Source: Streptococcus oralis (GTDB lineage: Bacteria > Bacillota > Bacilli > Lactobacillales > Streptococcaceae). From it: a stretch of 64,000 nucleotides of DNA. Below are positions 54,941 to 64,000 of this stretch, piece by piece. The notes beneath the pieces are model-generated. The model saw only the letters and a program-made list of their open reading frames with translations, was not told the origin of the DNA and did not search any database. Location: positions 62,001 through 126,000 of the forward strand of contig NZ_QEWJ01000002.1 in assembly GCF_004127215.1 (NCBI RefSeq), written 5' to 3'. Position numbers and translations under genes: made by a program. Numbering within the stretch: the first letter of the stretch is position 1; every line of letters starts with the position of its first letter.

Positions 54941-56608
54941 GTGTCAAAAATTACTACCAGCTTATTTCAAGAAATGGTGCAGGCTGCATCAACTCGTTTG
55001 AATAAGCAAGCTGAATATGTCAATTCATTAAACGTCTTTCCAGTTCCAGATGGAGATACTGGGACAAACATGGGAATGACCATCGAAAATGGTGCGAAAG
55101 AAGTAGCAGACAAGCCAGCTTCTACAGTTGGAGAAGTGGCGAGCATTCTTGCTAAGGGGCTCTTGATGGGTGCGCGTGGAAACTCAGGGGTTATCACTTC
55201 TCAGCTCTTCCGTGGCTTCTCTCAGGCTATCAAGGAAAAAGACGAATTAACAGGTCAAGACTTGGCTCTTGCTTTCCAATCTGGTGTCGAAGTAGCCTAC
55301 AAGGCGGTTATGAAACCAGTTGAGGGAACTATTTTGACAGTTTCTCGTGGTGCGGCCATTGGGGCCAAGAAAAAAGCTGAGGAGACAGACGATGCTGTTG
55401 AGGTCATGCGTGCAGCCTTGGAAGGTGCTAAGAGAGCTTTGGCTAAGACTCCTGATATGCTCCCAGTCTTGAAAGAGGTTGGTGTCGTGGACTCAGGTGG
55501 TCAAGGATTGGTCTTCATCTATGAAGGTTTTCTTTCAGCTCTTACTGGTGAATACAGCGCTTCTGAGGACTTTGTAGCAACGCCTGCCAACATGAGTGAA
55601 ATGATCAATGCAGAGCACCACAAGTCTGTAGCAGGTCATGTGGCAACTGAGGATATTACCTTCGGTTACTGTACGGAGATCATGGTTGCTCTCAAACAAG
55701 GCCCAACTTATTCTAAGGACTTTGACTATGATGAATTCCGTAACTACTTGAATGAACTTGGGGACTCGCTCCTTGTTGTCAACGATGATGAGATTGTCAA
55801 AGTTCACGTTCATACAGAAGATCCAGGTCTTGTTATGCAAGAAGGGCTTAAATATGGTAGCTTGGTCAAGGTTAAAGTGGACAACATGCGCAACCAACAC
55901 GAAGCACAAGTTGAAAAAGAAGCAGCACAAGTCAGCAAGCCAGCTGAGGAGAAGGAATATGCCCTTATCGCAGTAGTGGCAGGTCAAGGATTAGCAGATA
56001 TCTTCCGTGCCCAAGGTGTGGATTATGTCATCGAAGGTGGGCAGACTATGAACCCTTCCACAGAGGACTTTATCAAGGCTGTTGAACAGGTCAATGCTCG
56101 CAACATTATCTTCTTGCCAAACAACAAAAATATCTTTATGGCAGCTCAGTCTGCGGCTGAAGTGCTTGAACAACCAGCTGTTGTGGTAGAAGCTCGTACT
56201 CTTCCTCAAGGCTTGACGAGTCTTCTTGCCTTTGACCCAAGCAAGTCTATCGAAGAAAACAAAGAACGCATGACTGCAGCCCTTGGCGATGTCATCAGCG
56301 GTAGTGTAACGACTGCCGTTCGCGACACAACTATCGATGGCTTGGAAATTCATGAAAATGACAATCTTGGTATGGTTGATGGGAAAATCCTTGTGTCAAA
56401 CCCTGACATGCACCAAACCTTGACTGAAACTTTGAAACACATGTTGGACGAAGATAGTGAAATAGTGACCTTCTATGTCGGTGAAGATGGAAGTGAAGAA
56501 TTAGCCAACCAAATCGCCCAAGAAATCGCAGAAGAATTCGAAGATGTGGAAGTTGAGATTCACCAAGGTCAACAACCTGTATATCCATATATTTTCAGTG
56601 TGGAATAA
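54941..56608 (+). CDS. fakA: Fatty acid kinase FakA-like (DAK2 domain)
   Basis: This 555-residue protein starts at GTG. The N-terminal kinase domain has the nucleotide/metal motif FPVPDGDTGTNMGMT (about residues 31-45) and ARGNSGVITSQLFRGF. A middle DegV-like region and a C-terminal domain follow. FakA phosphorylates exogenous fatty acids held by FakB carriers so that they enter phospholipid synthesis. It is translationally coupled to the Asp23-like gene. Confidence 0.9.
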   Translation: MSKITTSLFQEMVQAASTRLNKQAEYVNSLNVFPVPDGDTGTNMGMTIENGAKEVADKPASTVGEVASILAKGLLMGARGNSGVITSQLFRGFSQAIKEKDELTGQDLALAFQSGVEVAYKAVMKPVEGTILTVSRGAAIGAKKKAEETDDAVEVMRAALEGAKRALAKTPDMLPVLKEVGVVDSGGQGLVFIYEGFLSALTGEYSASEDFVATPANMSEMINAEHHKSVAGHVATEDITFGYCTEIMVALKQGPTYSKDFDYDEFRNYLNELGDSLLVVNDDEIVKVHVHTEDPGLVMQEGLKYGSLVKVKVDNMRNQHEAQVEKEAAQVSKPAEEKEYALIAVVAGQGLADIFRAQGVDYVIEGGQTMNPSTEDFIKAVEQVNARNIIFLPNNKNIFMAAQSAAEVLEQPAVVVEARTLPQGLTSLLAFDPSKSIEENKERMTAALGDVISGSVTTAVRDTTIDGLEIHENDNLGMVDGKILVSNPDMHQTLTETLKHMLDEDSEIVTFYVGEDGSEELANQIAQEIAEEFEDVEVEIHQGQQPVYPYIFSVE

Positions 56609-56623
56609 AAATTTAATAGATTA

Positions 56624-56656
56624 AAAAGAAAGTTGATTGTTCAACTTTCTTTTTTT
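56624..56656 (+). terminator. Terminator of the asp23-fakA operon
   Basis: The 13-bp perfect arms AAAAGAAAGTTGA and complement are followed by a T-run. Confidence 0.85.
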
Positions 56657-56747
56657 ATGACATTTGTCATATTTCCTAGTGACAGAAGCATCTAGCTCAG
56701 CTAACTTCAAAAGACTATAATTGAAGTAGGAAATGGAGGAAGAAGAG

Positions 56748-56939
56748 ATGAAAAATAAAATGATTGTCGCAGTGAGTTTGGTAGCGGCAGGAGTTATGAC
56801 CTATCTCATGTTTTCAGGATTGGATGAGAGTTTCTATCATTTTCCTTGGGAGCTATTTGCTGGCTTTGGGATGATATCTTGGCTTGTCAGAGAAGGTTTG
56901 AAATTAGTCAGAGATGTGAAAAAGGAGTTTGAGGAATGA
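56748..56939 (+). CDS. Small two-helix membrane protein
   Basis: This protein has 63 residues from the ATG at 56748, which follows GGAGGAAGAAG; an ATG 15 bases earlier lies inside the ribosome binding site. Two hydrophobic segments (about residues 4-22 and 31-47) and a charged C-terminus are visible. It is the first gene of a six-gene operon with an ABC transporter and a two-component system. Function is unknown; it may assist the transporter. Confidence 0.7.
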   Translation: MKNKMIVAVSLVAAGVMTYLMFSGLDESFYHFPWELFAGFGMISWLVREGLKLVRDVKKEFEE

Positions 56940-57130
56940 AAAAAGAAATCATCTATCTCTTTATCGGTCTGTCACTCTTGGTATGGTTAGTAGAAATGTT
57001 TACAGGTTGGTTTGACCAAACCTTGCTTCGCCAATTTATTCTTGGTACTTGGGGTTTTGGATTTATGATTTTCGTCGTTTTCCCTATGGGAATGGAGTGG
57101 TTGAAAGGAGAATCTCATGACTGTGATTAA
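56936..57130 (+). CDS. Small two-helix membrane protein
   Basis: This 64-residue protein overlaps the previous gene by 4 bases (ATGA) and the ABC ATPase gene by 14 bases. Hydrophobic segments lie at about residues 6-22 and 36-54. The tight overlaps show it is translated with the ABC transporter. No family is recognised. Confidence 0.7.
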   Translation: MKKEIIYLFIGLSLLVWLVEMFTGWFDQTLLRQFILGTWGFGFMIFVVFPMGMEWLKGESHDCD

Positions 57131-57992
57131 AGTTGAGAAATTGAGTAAGAAAATAAAAGACAAGGAGATCTTGCGGAACATCTCTTTTGAAATCCATCAT
57201 GGTGAATGTGTCGCCTTGATAGGACCCAACGGAGCAGGAAAGACAAGCTTGATTGATTGCCTCTTGGGCGACAAGTTCGTGAGCTCAGGTCAGGTTGTCA
57301 TTCAAGGGTTTGCGCCAACAGATCCTCGATTAAAGCAGCTTATTTCTGTCTTGCCCCAAGAAAATGCAGTTGTCCAAAGCTTGAAAGTGAAAGAACTTCT
57401 ATCATTTTTCAAGTCACTTTATCCCGGCAGCCTTTCAGACAAAGAAATTGATGATTTGCTAAGATTTTCGGACAAGCAGAAAAATCAGCTAGCGGGCAAG
57501 TTATCTGGTGGGCAAAAACGTTTGTTCTCTTTCGTGTTGGCACTAATAGGTCGTCCGAAAATTCTATTTTTAGACGAACCAACTGCCGCCATGGATACCT
57601 CGACACGTCAGCATTTTTGGGAGATTGTCGATCAGTTGAAGAAAAATGGTGTGACCATTGTTTATTCTTCTCACTATATTGAAGAGGTGGAGCATACGGC
57701 CGACCGCATCTTGGTCCTCCACAAGGGTGAATTGATCCGTGACACAACGCCTTATGCCATGCGTGGTGAAGAACAAGAAAAACACTTTACGATACCTCTA
57801 ACTTATCAGGATTTTGTCAGTACCTTGAATATGGTTCAAGAGCTTGAAATCAAGCAAAATGCTCTTTCCTTCACCACCAAAGAAGCCAGCCAGGTATGGA
57901 AAGTCTTGCAAGAACAGGGCTGCACGATCGAAGAAATTGAAGTTCGCAATCGAACTCTCTTAGACAGTATCTTCGAAACGACTCAAGACTAA
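57117..57992 (+). CDS. ABC transporter ATP-binding protein
   Basis: This 291-residue ATPase has Walker A GPNGAGKTS (about residue 35), Q-loop LPQENAVV, signature LSGGQKRL, Walker B ILFLDEPTAAMD and switch His in YSSHYIEE. An extra C-terminal domain of about 80 residues is typical of drug or bacitracin/lantibiotic type exporters. It pairs with the permease gene 12 bases on. Together with the kinase and regulator it resembles pneumococcal TCS11 (recalled). Confidence 0.92.
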   Translation: MTVIKVEKLSKKIKDKEILRNISFEIHHGECVALIGPNGAGKTSLIDCLLGDKFVSSGQVVIQGFAPTDPRLKQLISVLPQENAVVQSLKVKELLSFFKSLYPGSLSDKEIDDLLRFSDKQKNQLAGKLSGGQKRLFSFVLALIGRPKILFLDEPTAAMDTSTRQHFWEIVDQLKKNGVTIVYSSHYIEEVEHTADRILVLHKGELIRDTTPYAMRGEEQEKHFTIPLTYQDFVSTLNMVQELEIKQNALSFTTKEASQVWKVLQEQGCTIEEIEVRNRTLLDSIFETTQD

Positions 57993-58004
57993 AGGAGATT
58001 GACG

Positions 58005-58739
58005 ATGAAAAATATGACAAGTCTCATGAAAGTGGAACTCATTCTGATGAAACGGCAAGCCATCTACTACTTGCTATCCATCGGACTACCAAGTGTGTTT
58101 TACCTTATTTTTTCTGGTATGATGTCAGGGTCAGATATTCCAGAAATCGTTCTGCAAGCCTATCTTTTTGCTATGACGCTCTTTAGTATCATGTCAAGCG
58201 CTTTTTTCAGTATCCCTAGCACACTCGAATCCGACAAGACAAACAACTGGCAAAAATTGATTCAACATTCTCCAGTTTCTATGGTAGAATATTATGTATC
58301 AAAACTGTTCAGTACTCTGCTGACCTTCTTGTTATCAATTATAGTTGTCTTTTCGGTTGGTCATTTTGTCCGCGGGGTTACTCTACCTTGGCTTGACTGG
58401 TTGGTAATAGGTGCTATTTTGCTGGTCGGAAGCGTGGTCTTTATCAGCATGGGGGTCTTGGTGAGCTTGCTTCCCAGTGCTCAACTGATGACGGTTATTG
58501 GAAATATTGCCTATATTGCTTTGGCTGTCCTAGGTGGACTATGGTTCCCCTTAAGTTCCTTTCCAGAATGGCTCCAATCCATTGGGAAATTGACTCCAAC
58601 CTACCAGCTTATGCAGGTCGTCTCTACTTATATGGAGCACCACGAGTTTAACGTTCTTGCTGCCTTGATTGTACTAGGCTACACAGTTTTCTTTGGTGTC
58701 TTGGTAATCCAGCTGAAAAAACGGATCGAGGTAAAATAA
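58005..58739 (+). CDS. ABC-2 type permease
   Basis: This permease has 244 residues from the ATG at 58005 (AAAGGAG 7 bases before); a TTG at 57999 lies next to the site. Six membrane helices (about 20-40, 52-75, 98-125, 132-158, 165-185 and 215-238) are of the ABC-2 type. It partners the preceding ATPase and exports an unknown compound, probably an antimicrobial or lipid. The histidine kinase gene starts 4 bases after its stop. Confidence 0.9.
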   Translation: MKNMTSLMKVELILMKRQAIYYLLSIGLPSVFYLIFSGMMSGSDIPEIVLQAYLFAMTLFSIMSSAFFSIPSTLESDKTNNWQKLIQHSPVSMVEYYVSKLFSTLLTFLLSIIVVFSVGHFVRGVTLPWLDWLVIGAILLVGSVVFISMGVLVSLLPSAQLMTVIGNIAYIALAVLGGLWFPLSSFPEWLQSIGKLTPTYQLMQVVSTYMEHHEFNVLAALIVLGYTVFFGVLVIQLKKRIEVK

Positions 58740-58743
58740 ATCT

Positions 58744-60442
<1,699 letters not shown>

Positions 60443-60495
60443 TAAGAAAATAATCAAAATGAAAGCTTAATTGATAAAAATCAATACCTGAATTT

Positions 60496-60520
60496 AGGAA
60501 GTCGATGGGCTTCCTTTTCT
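60496..60520 (+). terminator. Weak terminator after the two-component operon
   Basis: AGGAAG and CTTCCT pair over an 8-base loop, followed by TTTCTTT. Confidence 0.5.
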
Positions 60521-60586
60521 TTGTTAAAAAAGCGGTAAGAACTAGTTTCAAAGAGATAAAAGATCAGTATAAAAACGAAAAAAATA

Positions 60587-60752
60587 TTGACAAGGAAAGA
60601 AAAAATGTGTTACAATAATAAACGGTACTTTTTACTTTTGGTCTCTCAAAAGTGTACAGGGACGTGCTGACAAATGTTGCAAAAGTACACACAGATGGTA
60701 GCTGTCACCAAGTGTATCATCACCAAAAATAAAAAAACACAGGAGAATGTAG
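60587..60752 (+). promoter_or_regulatory. rpsL promoter and leader
   Basis: TTGACA (60587-60592), 18 bases and extended -10 TACAAT (60611-60616) form the promoter. The leader of about 130 bases contains partly complementary stretches (TTTTGGTC, CTCAAAAGTGTAC and AAAGTACACAC). It may fold into an autoregulatory structure as in other ribosomal operons; no known leader family was recognised. Confidence 0.6.
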
Positions 60753-61166
60753 ATGCCTACAATTAACCAATTGGTTCGCAAACCGCGTAAATCAAAAGTA
60801 GAAAAATCTAAATCACCAGCTTTGAACGTTGGTTACAACAGTCATAAAAAAGTTCAAACAAACGTTTCTTCACCACAAAAACGTGGTGTTGCAACTCGTG
60901 TTGGAACAATGACACCTAAAAAACCTAACTCTGCCCTTCGTAAATTCGCTCGTGTACGTTTGAGCAACCTTATCGAAGTTACTGCCTACATCCCAGGTAT
61001 CGGACACAACTTGCAAGAGCACAGCGTGGTGCTTCTTCGTGGTGGACGTGTAAAAGACCTTCCAGGGGTACGTTACCATATCGTCCGTGGTGCACTTGAT
61101 ACTGCAGGTGTTAACGATCGTAAACAAGGCCGTTCTAAATATGGTACTAAACGTCCAAAAGCATAA
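60753..61166 (+). CDS. rpsL: 30S ribosomal protein S12
   Basis: This 137-residue basic protein of the decoding centre has [17 protein letters not shown] and the [11 protein letters not shown] loops. The lysines of both loops where streptomycin-resistance changes occur are present, so the allele looks sensitive. AGGAGA is the ribosome binding site. rpsG follows after 19 bases. Confidence 0.97.
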   Translation: MPTINQLVRKPRKSKVEKSKSPALNVGYNSHKKVQTNVSSPQKRGVATRVGTMTPKKPNSALRKFARVRLSNLIEVTAYIPGIGHNLQEHSVVLLRGGRVKDLPGVRYHIVRGALDTAGVNDRKQGRSKYGTKRPKA

Positions 61167-61185
61167 GGAAAGGGGATAAAGAGAA

Positions 61186-61656
61186 ATGAGTCGTAAAAAT
61201 AGAGCTCCAAAACGTGACGTATTGCCAGATCCGCTTTACAATTCACAACTAGTTACTCGTCTTATCAACCGCGTTATGCTTGACGGTAAACGTGGTACAG
61301 CTGCTTCAATCGTTTACGGTGCTTTTGAGCAAATCAAAGAAGCTACTGGTAACGATGCACTTGAAGTATTTGAAACAGCTATGGAAAACATCATGCCTGT
61401 ACTTGAAGTACGTGCACGTCGTGTTGGTGGATCTAACTACCAAGTCCCAGTTGAAGTTCGTCCAGAACGTCGTACAACACTTGGACTTCGTTGGTTGGTA
61501 ACAATCGCTCGCCTTCGTGGTGAACACACAATGCAAGACCGTCTTGCAAAAGAAATCTTGGATGCTGCGAACAACACTGGTGCAGCTGTTAAGAAACGTG
61601 AAGACACTCACCGTATGGCTGAAGCTAACCGTGCCTTCGCACACTTCCGTTGGTAA
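61186..61656 (+). CDS. rpsG: 30S ribosomal protein S7
   Basis: This 156-residue protein has the family N-terminal [18 protein letters not shown] and the [18 protein letters not shown] segment. It starts assembly of the 30S head and can act as translational repressor in other bacteria. It is co-transcribed with rpsL; a strong hairpin terminator follows. Confidence 0.97.
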
Positions 61657-61699
61657 TAAAATGATGCTAAGAGCGGCAAAGGCCCAAGGCAAAAATAGG

Positions 61700-61744
61700 A
61701 AACTGATGCAGTGTTCCGTGAACACAAAGCAGTTTATCTTTTTT
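61700..61744 (+). terminator. Bipartite hairpin terminator after rpsG
   Basis: An outer stem AAACTG/CAGTTT and an inner stem GTGTTC/GAACAC form a stepped hairpin followed by ATCTTTTTT. Confidence 0.75.
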
Positions 61745-61803
61745 GCACCGGGCCTCGCTCGGGTTCAAATCAGTTAACTTGAGCTTTTAGCCTGAATTCA
61801 ATT

Positions 61804-61880
61804 CAACTTACCATCTCGTAAGTTGAAACCAACAAAAACATGAAAAGATTGAGAACGGGTAGGTCCTGCCTATCCGTTTT
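61804..61880 (+). terminator. Two further hairpins before fusA
   Basis: The first is CAACTTAC/GTAAGTTG (about 61804-61826) without a T-run. The second is AACGGGTAGG with CCTATCCGTT (61854-61863 and 61869-61878, one G-U), followed by TTTTAT, which looks like a terminator. Together with the hairpin at 61700 this separates fusA from rpsL-rpsG. Confidence 0.6.
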
Positions 61881-61891
61881 TATTAAAATCG

Positions 61892-61900
61892 TGTTATAAT
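61892..61900 (+). promoter_or_regulatory. fusA promoter (extended -10)
   Basis: TGTTATAAT lies 37 bases before the fusA start codon, right after the terminator; AGGAGA is the ribosome binding site. Confidence 0.65.
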
Positions 61901-61937
61901 AGAATAGAAATTAAAATAAATAGGAGAAACAAACCTC

Positions 61938-64000
61938 ATGGCACGCGAATTTTCACTTGAAAAAACTCGTAATATCGGTATCATGGCTCACGTCGATGCT
62001 GGTAAAACAACAACTACTGAGCGTATTCTTTACTACACTGGTAAAATCCACAAAATCGGTGAAACTCACGAAGGTGCGTCACAAATGGACTGGATGGAGC
62101 AAGAGCAAGAACGTGGTATCACTATCACATCTGCTGCGACAACAGCTCAATGGAACAACCACCGCGTAAACATCATCGACACACCAGGACACGTGGACTT
62201 CACTATCGAAGTACAACGTTCTCTTCGTGTATTGGACGGTGCGGTTACAGTTCTTGACTCACAATCAGGTGTTGAGCCTCAAACTGAAACAGTTTGGCGT
62301 CAAGCAACTGAGTACGGAGTTCCACGTATCGTATTTGCTAACAAAATGGACAAAATCGGTGCTGACTTCCTTTACTCAGTAAGTACACTTCACGACCGTC
62401 TTCAAGCAAATGCACACCCAATCCAATTGCCAATCGGTGCTGAAGATGACTTCCGTGGTATCATCGACTTGATCAAGATGAAAGCTGAAATCTATACTAA
62501 CGACCTTGGTACAGATATCCTTGAAGAAGACATCCCAGCTGAATACCTTGACCAAGCTCAAGAATACCGTGAAAAATTGGTGGAAGCAGTTGCTGAAACT
62601 GATGAAGACTTGATGATGAAATACCTTGAAGGTGAAGAAATCACTAACGAAGAATTGAAAGCTGCTATCCGTAAAGCAACTATCAACGTTGAATTCTTCC
62701 CAGTATTGTGTGGATCTGCCTTCAAGAACAAGGGTGTTCAATTGATGCTTGATGCAGTTATCGACTACCTTCCAAGCCCACTTGATATCCCAGCGATCAA
62801 AGGTATCAACCCAGATACAGATGAAGAAGAAACTCGTCCAGCATCTGACGAAGAGCCATTCGCAGCTCTTGCCTTCAAGATTGCAACAGACCCATTTGTA
62901 GGTCGTTTGACATTCTTCCGTGTATACTCAGGTGTTCTTCAATCAGGTTCTTACGTAATGAACACTTCTAAAGGTAAACGTGAACGTATCGGACGTCTTG
63001 TGCAATTGCATGCCAATAGTCGTCAAGAAATCGAAACCGTTTATGCTGGTGATATTGCAGCTGCTATTGGTTTGAAGGATACAACTACTGGTGATTCATT
63101 GACAGATGAAAAAGCTAAAATCATCCTTGAGTCAATCCACGTTCCAGAACCAGTTATCCAATTGATGGTTGAGCCAAAATCTAAAGCGGACCAAGATAAG
63201 ATGGGTATTGCCCTTCAAAAATTGGCTGAAGAAGATCCAACATTCCGCGTTGAAACAAACGTTGAAACTGGTGAAACAGTTATCTCTGGTATGGGTGAAC
63301 TTCACCTTGACGTCCTTGTTGACCGTATGCGTCGTGAGTTCAAAGTTGAAGCGAACGTAGGTGCTCCTCAAGTATCTTACCGTGAAACATTCCGCGCTTC
63401 TACTCAAGCACGTGGATTCTTCAAACGTCAGTCTGGTGGTAAAGGTCAATTCGGTGATGTATGGATTGAGTTTAGTCCAAACGAAGAAGGTAAAGGATTC
63501 GAATTCGAAAACGCAATCGTCGGTGGTGTGGTTCCTCGTGAATTTATCCCAGCGGTTGAAAAAGGTTTGGTAGAATCTATGGCTAACGGTGTACTTGCAG
63601 GTTACCCAATGGTTGACGTTAAAGCTAAGCTTTACGATGGTTCATACCACGATGTCGACTCATCTGAAACTGCCTTCAAGATCGCGGCTTCACTTGCTCT
63701 TAAAGAAGCTGCTAAGACTGCACAACCAGCTATCCTTGAGCCAATGATGCTTGTAACAATCACTGTTCCAGAAGAAAACCTTGGTGACGTCATGGGTCAC
63801 GTAACTGCTCGTCGTGGACGTGTAGATGGTATGGAAGCACATGGTAACAGCCAAATCGTTCGTGCTTACGTTCCACTTGCTGAAATGTTCGGTTACGCAA
63901 CAGTTCTTCGTTCAGCATCTCAAGGACGTGGTACCTTCATGATGGTATTCGACCACTACGAAGATGTACCTAAGTCAGTACAAGAAGAAATCATTAAGAA
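61938..64000 (+). CDS. fusA: Elongation factor G (partial, cut by window end)
   Basis: The frame is open from ATG 61938 to the window end (687 codons). About six codons and the stop are missing if it has the usual 693 residues. The G1 motif is [12 protein letters not shown] (about residues 17-28), G2 region RGITITSA, G3 DTPGHVDF and G4 NKMD; domains II to V follow in order. It moves tRNAs and mRNA through the ribosome with GTP and helps recycling. In this window it has its own promoter, apart from rpsL-rpsG. Confidence 0.97.
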   Translation, partial: MAREFSLEKTRNIGIMAHVDAGKTTTTERILYYTGKIHKIGETHEGASQMDWMEQEQERGITITSAATTAQWNNHRVNIIDTPGHVDFTIEVQRSLRVLDGAVTVLDSQSGVEPQTETVWRQATEYGVPRIVFANKMDKIGADFLYSVSTLHDRLQANAHPIQLPIGAEDDFRGIIDLIKMKAEIYTNDLGTDILEEDIPAEYLDQAQEYREKLVEAVAETDEDLMMKYLEGEEITNEELKAAIRKATINVEFFPVLCGSAFKNKGVQLMLDAVIDYLPSPLDIPAIKGINPDTDEEETRPASDEEPFAALAFKIATDPFVGRLTFFRVYSGVLQSGSYVMNTSKGKRERIGRLVQLHANSRQEIETVYAGDIAAAIGLKDTTTGDSLTDEKAKIILESIHVPEPVIQLMVEPKSKADQDKMGIALQKLAEEDPTFRVETNVETGETVISGMGELHLDVLVDRMRREFKVEANVGAPQVSYRETFRASTQARGFFKRQSGGKGQFGDVWIEFSPNEEGKGFEFENAIVGGVVPREFIPAVEKGLVESMANGVLAGYPMVDVKAKLYDGSYHDVDSSETAFKIAASLALKEAAKTAQPAILEPMMLVTITVPEENLGDVMGHVTARRGRVDGMEAHGNSQIVRAYVPLAEMFGYATVLRSASQGRGTFMMVFDHYEDVPKSVQEEIIK

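Noticed and set aside
61762-61771. GGTTCAAATC resembling a tRNA T-loop
   Set aside because: No matching acceptor, D or anticodon arms could be folded around it; the region forms terminator hairpins instead.

Overview
The window is chromosomal DNA from a streptococcus of the mitis group (S. mitis, S. oralis or S. pneumoniae relatives). This rests on BOX repeat elements, a comM gene preceded by a ComE-type direct repeat, a comM-tsaE-GNAT-lytR-cinA-recA-dinF block, a PolC-type polymerase, a YSIRK/LPXTG pullulanase, and many extended -10 (TGnTATAAT) promoters. No rRNA, tRNA, insertion sequence or CRISPR array was seen.

Layout. 1-2740: an AT-rich cluster of small membrane or unknown proteins, one of them frameshifted, plus a DUF1643 protein. 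2930-5660: a single-chain type IIG-like restriction-modification enzyme on the minus strand. It is preceded by a leader ORF built from 22 copies of a 7-bp repeat and overlaps that leader by ATGA; this looks like a phase-variable switch. 5760-6775: a lipoprotein acid phosphatase. 6857-12418: an operon of two URO-D-family proteins, a small protein and a polar amino acid (cystine-like) ABC transporter, behind a duplicated 42-bp element. 12510-16400: a BOX element and a catabolite-controlled cell-wall pullulanase. 16490-28769: rpoB (with an attenuator-like leader), rpoC and polC. 28813-30831: a NACHT NTPase, probably anti-phage, placed between polC and the pepS region.

30878-37318: pepS, a small membrane protein, a BOX element, rsuA, pepC and a P-type cation ATPase. 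37482-39983: a serine-rich repeat protein without signal peptide or wall anchor, then degenerate sequence. 39891-47331: the competence/recombination block. 47428-60442: yebC; a MarR regulator with a two-subunit ABC exporter under three operators; PAP2 phosphatase; a LytTR/LiaF-like pair; rpmB; asp23-like and fakA-like genes; and a six-gene ABC transporter plus two-component operon. 60587-64000: rpsL, rpsG and fusA, the last cut by the window end.

How the genes work together. Housekeeping blocks (transcription, replication, translation, recA) alternate with accessory cassettes. The two defence-type genes (phase-variable R-M enzyme and NACHT NTPase) and the serine-rich protein are the least conserved parts. 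Three genes (rsuA, tsaE, dinF) have their -10 box so close to the ATG that leaderless mRNAs are expected.
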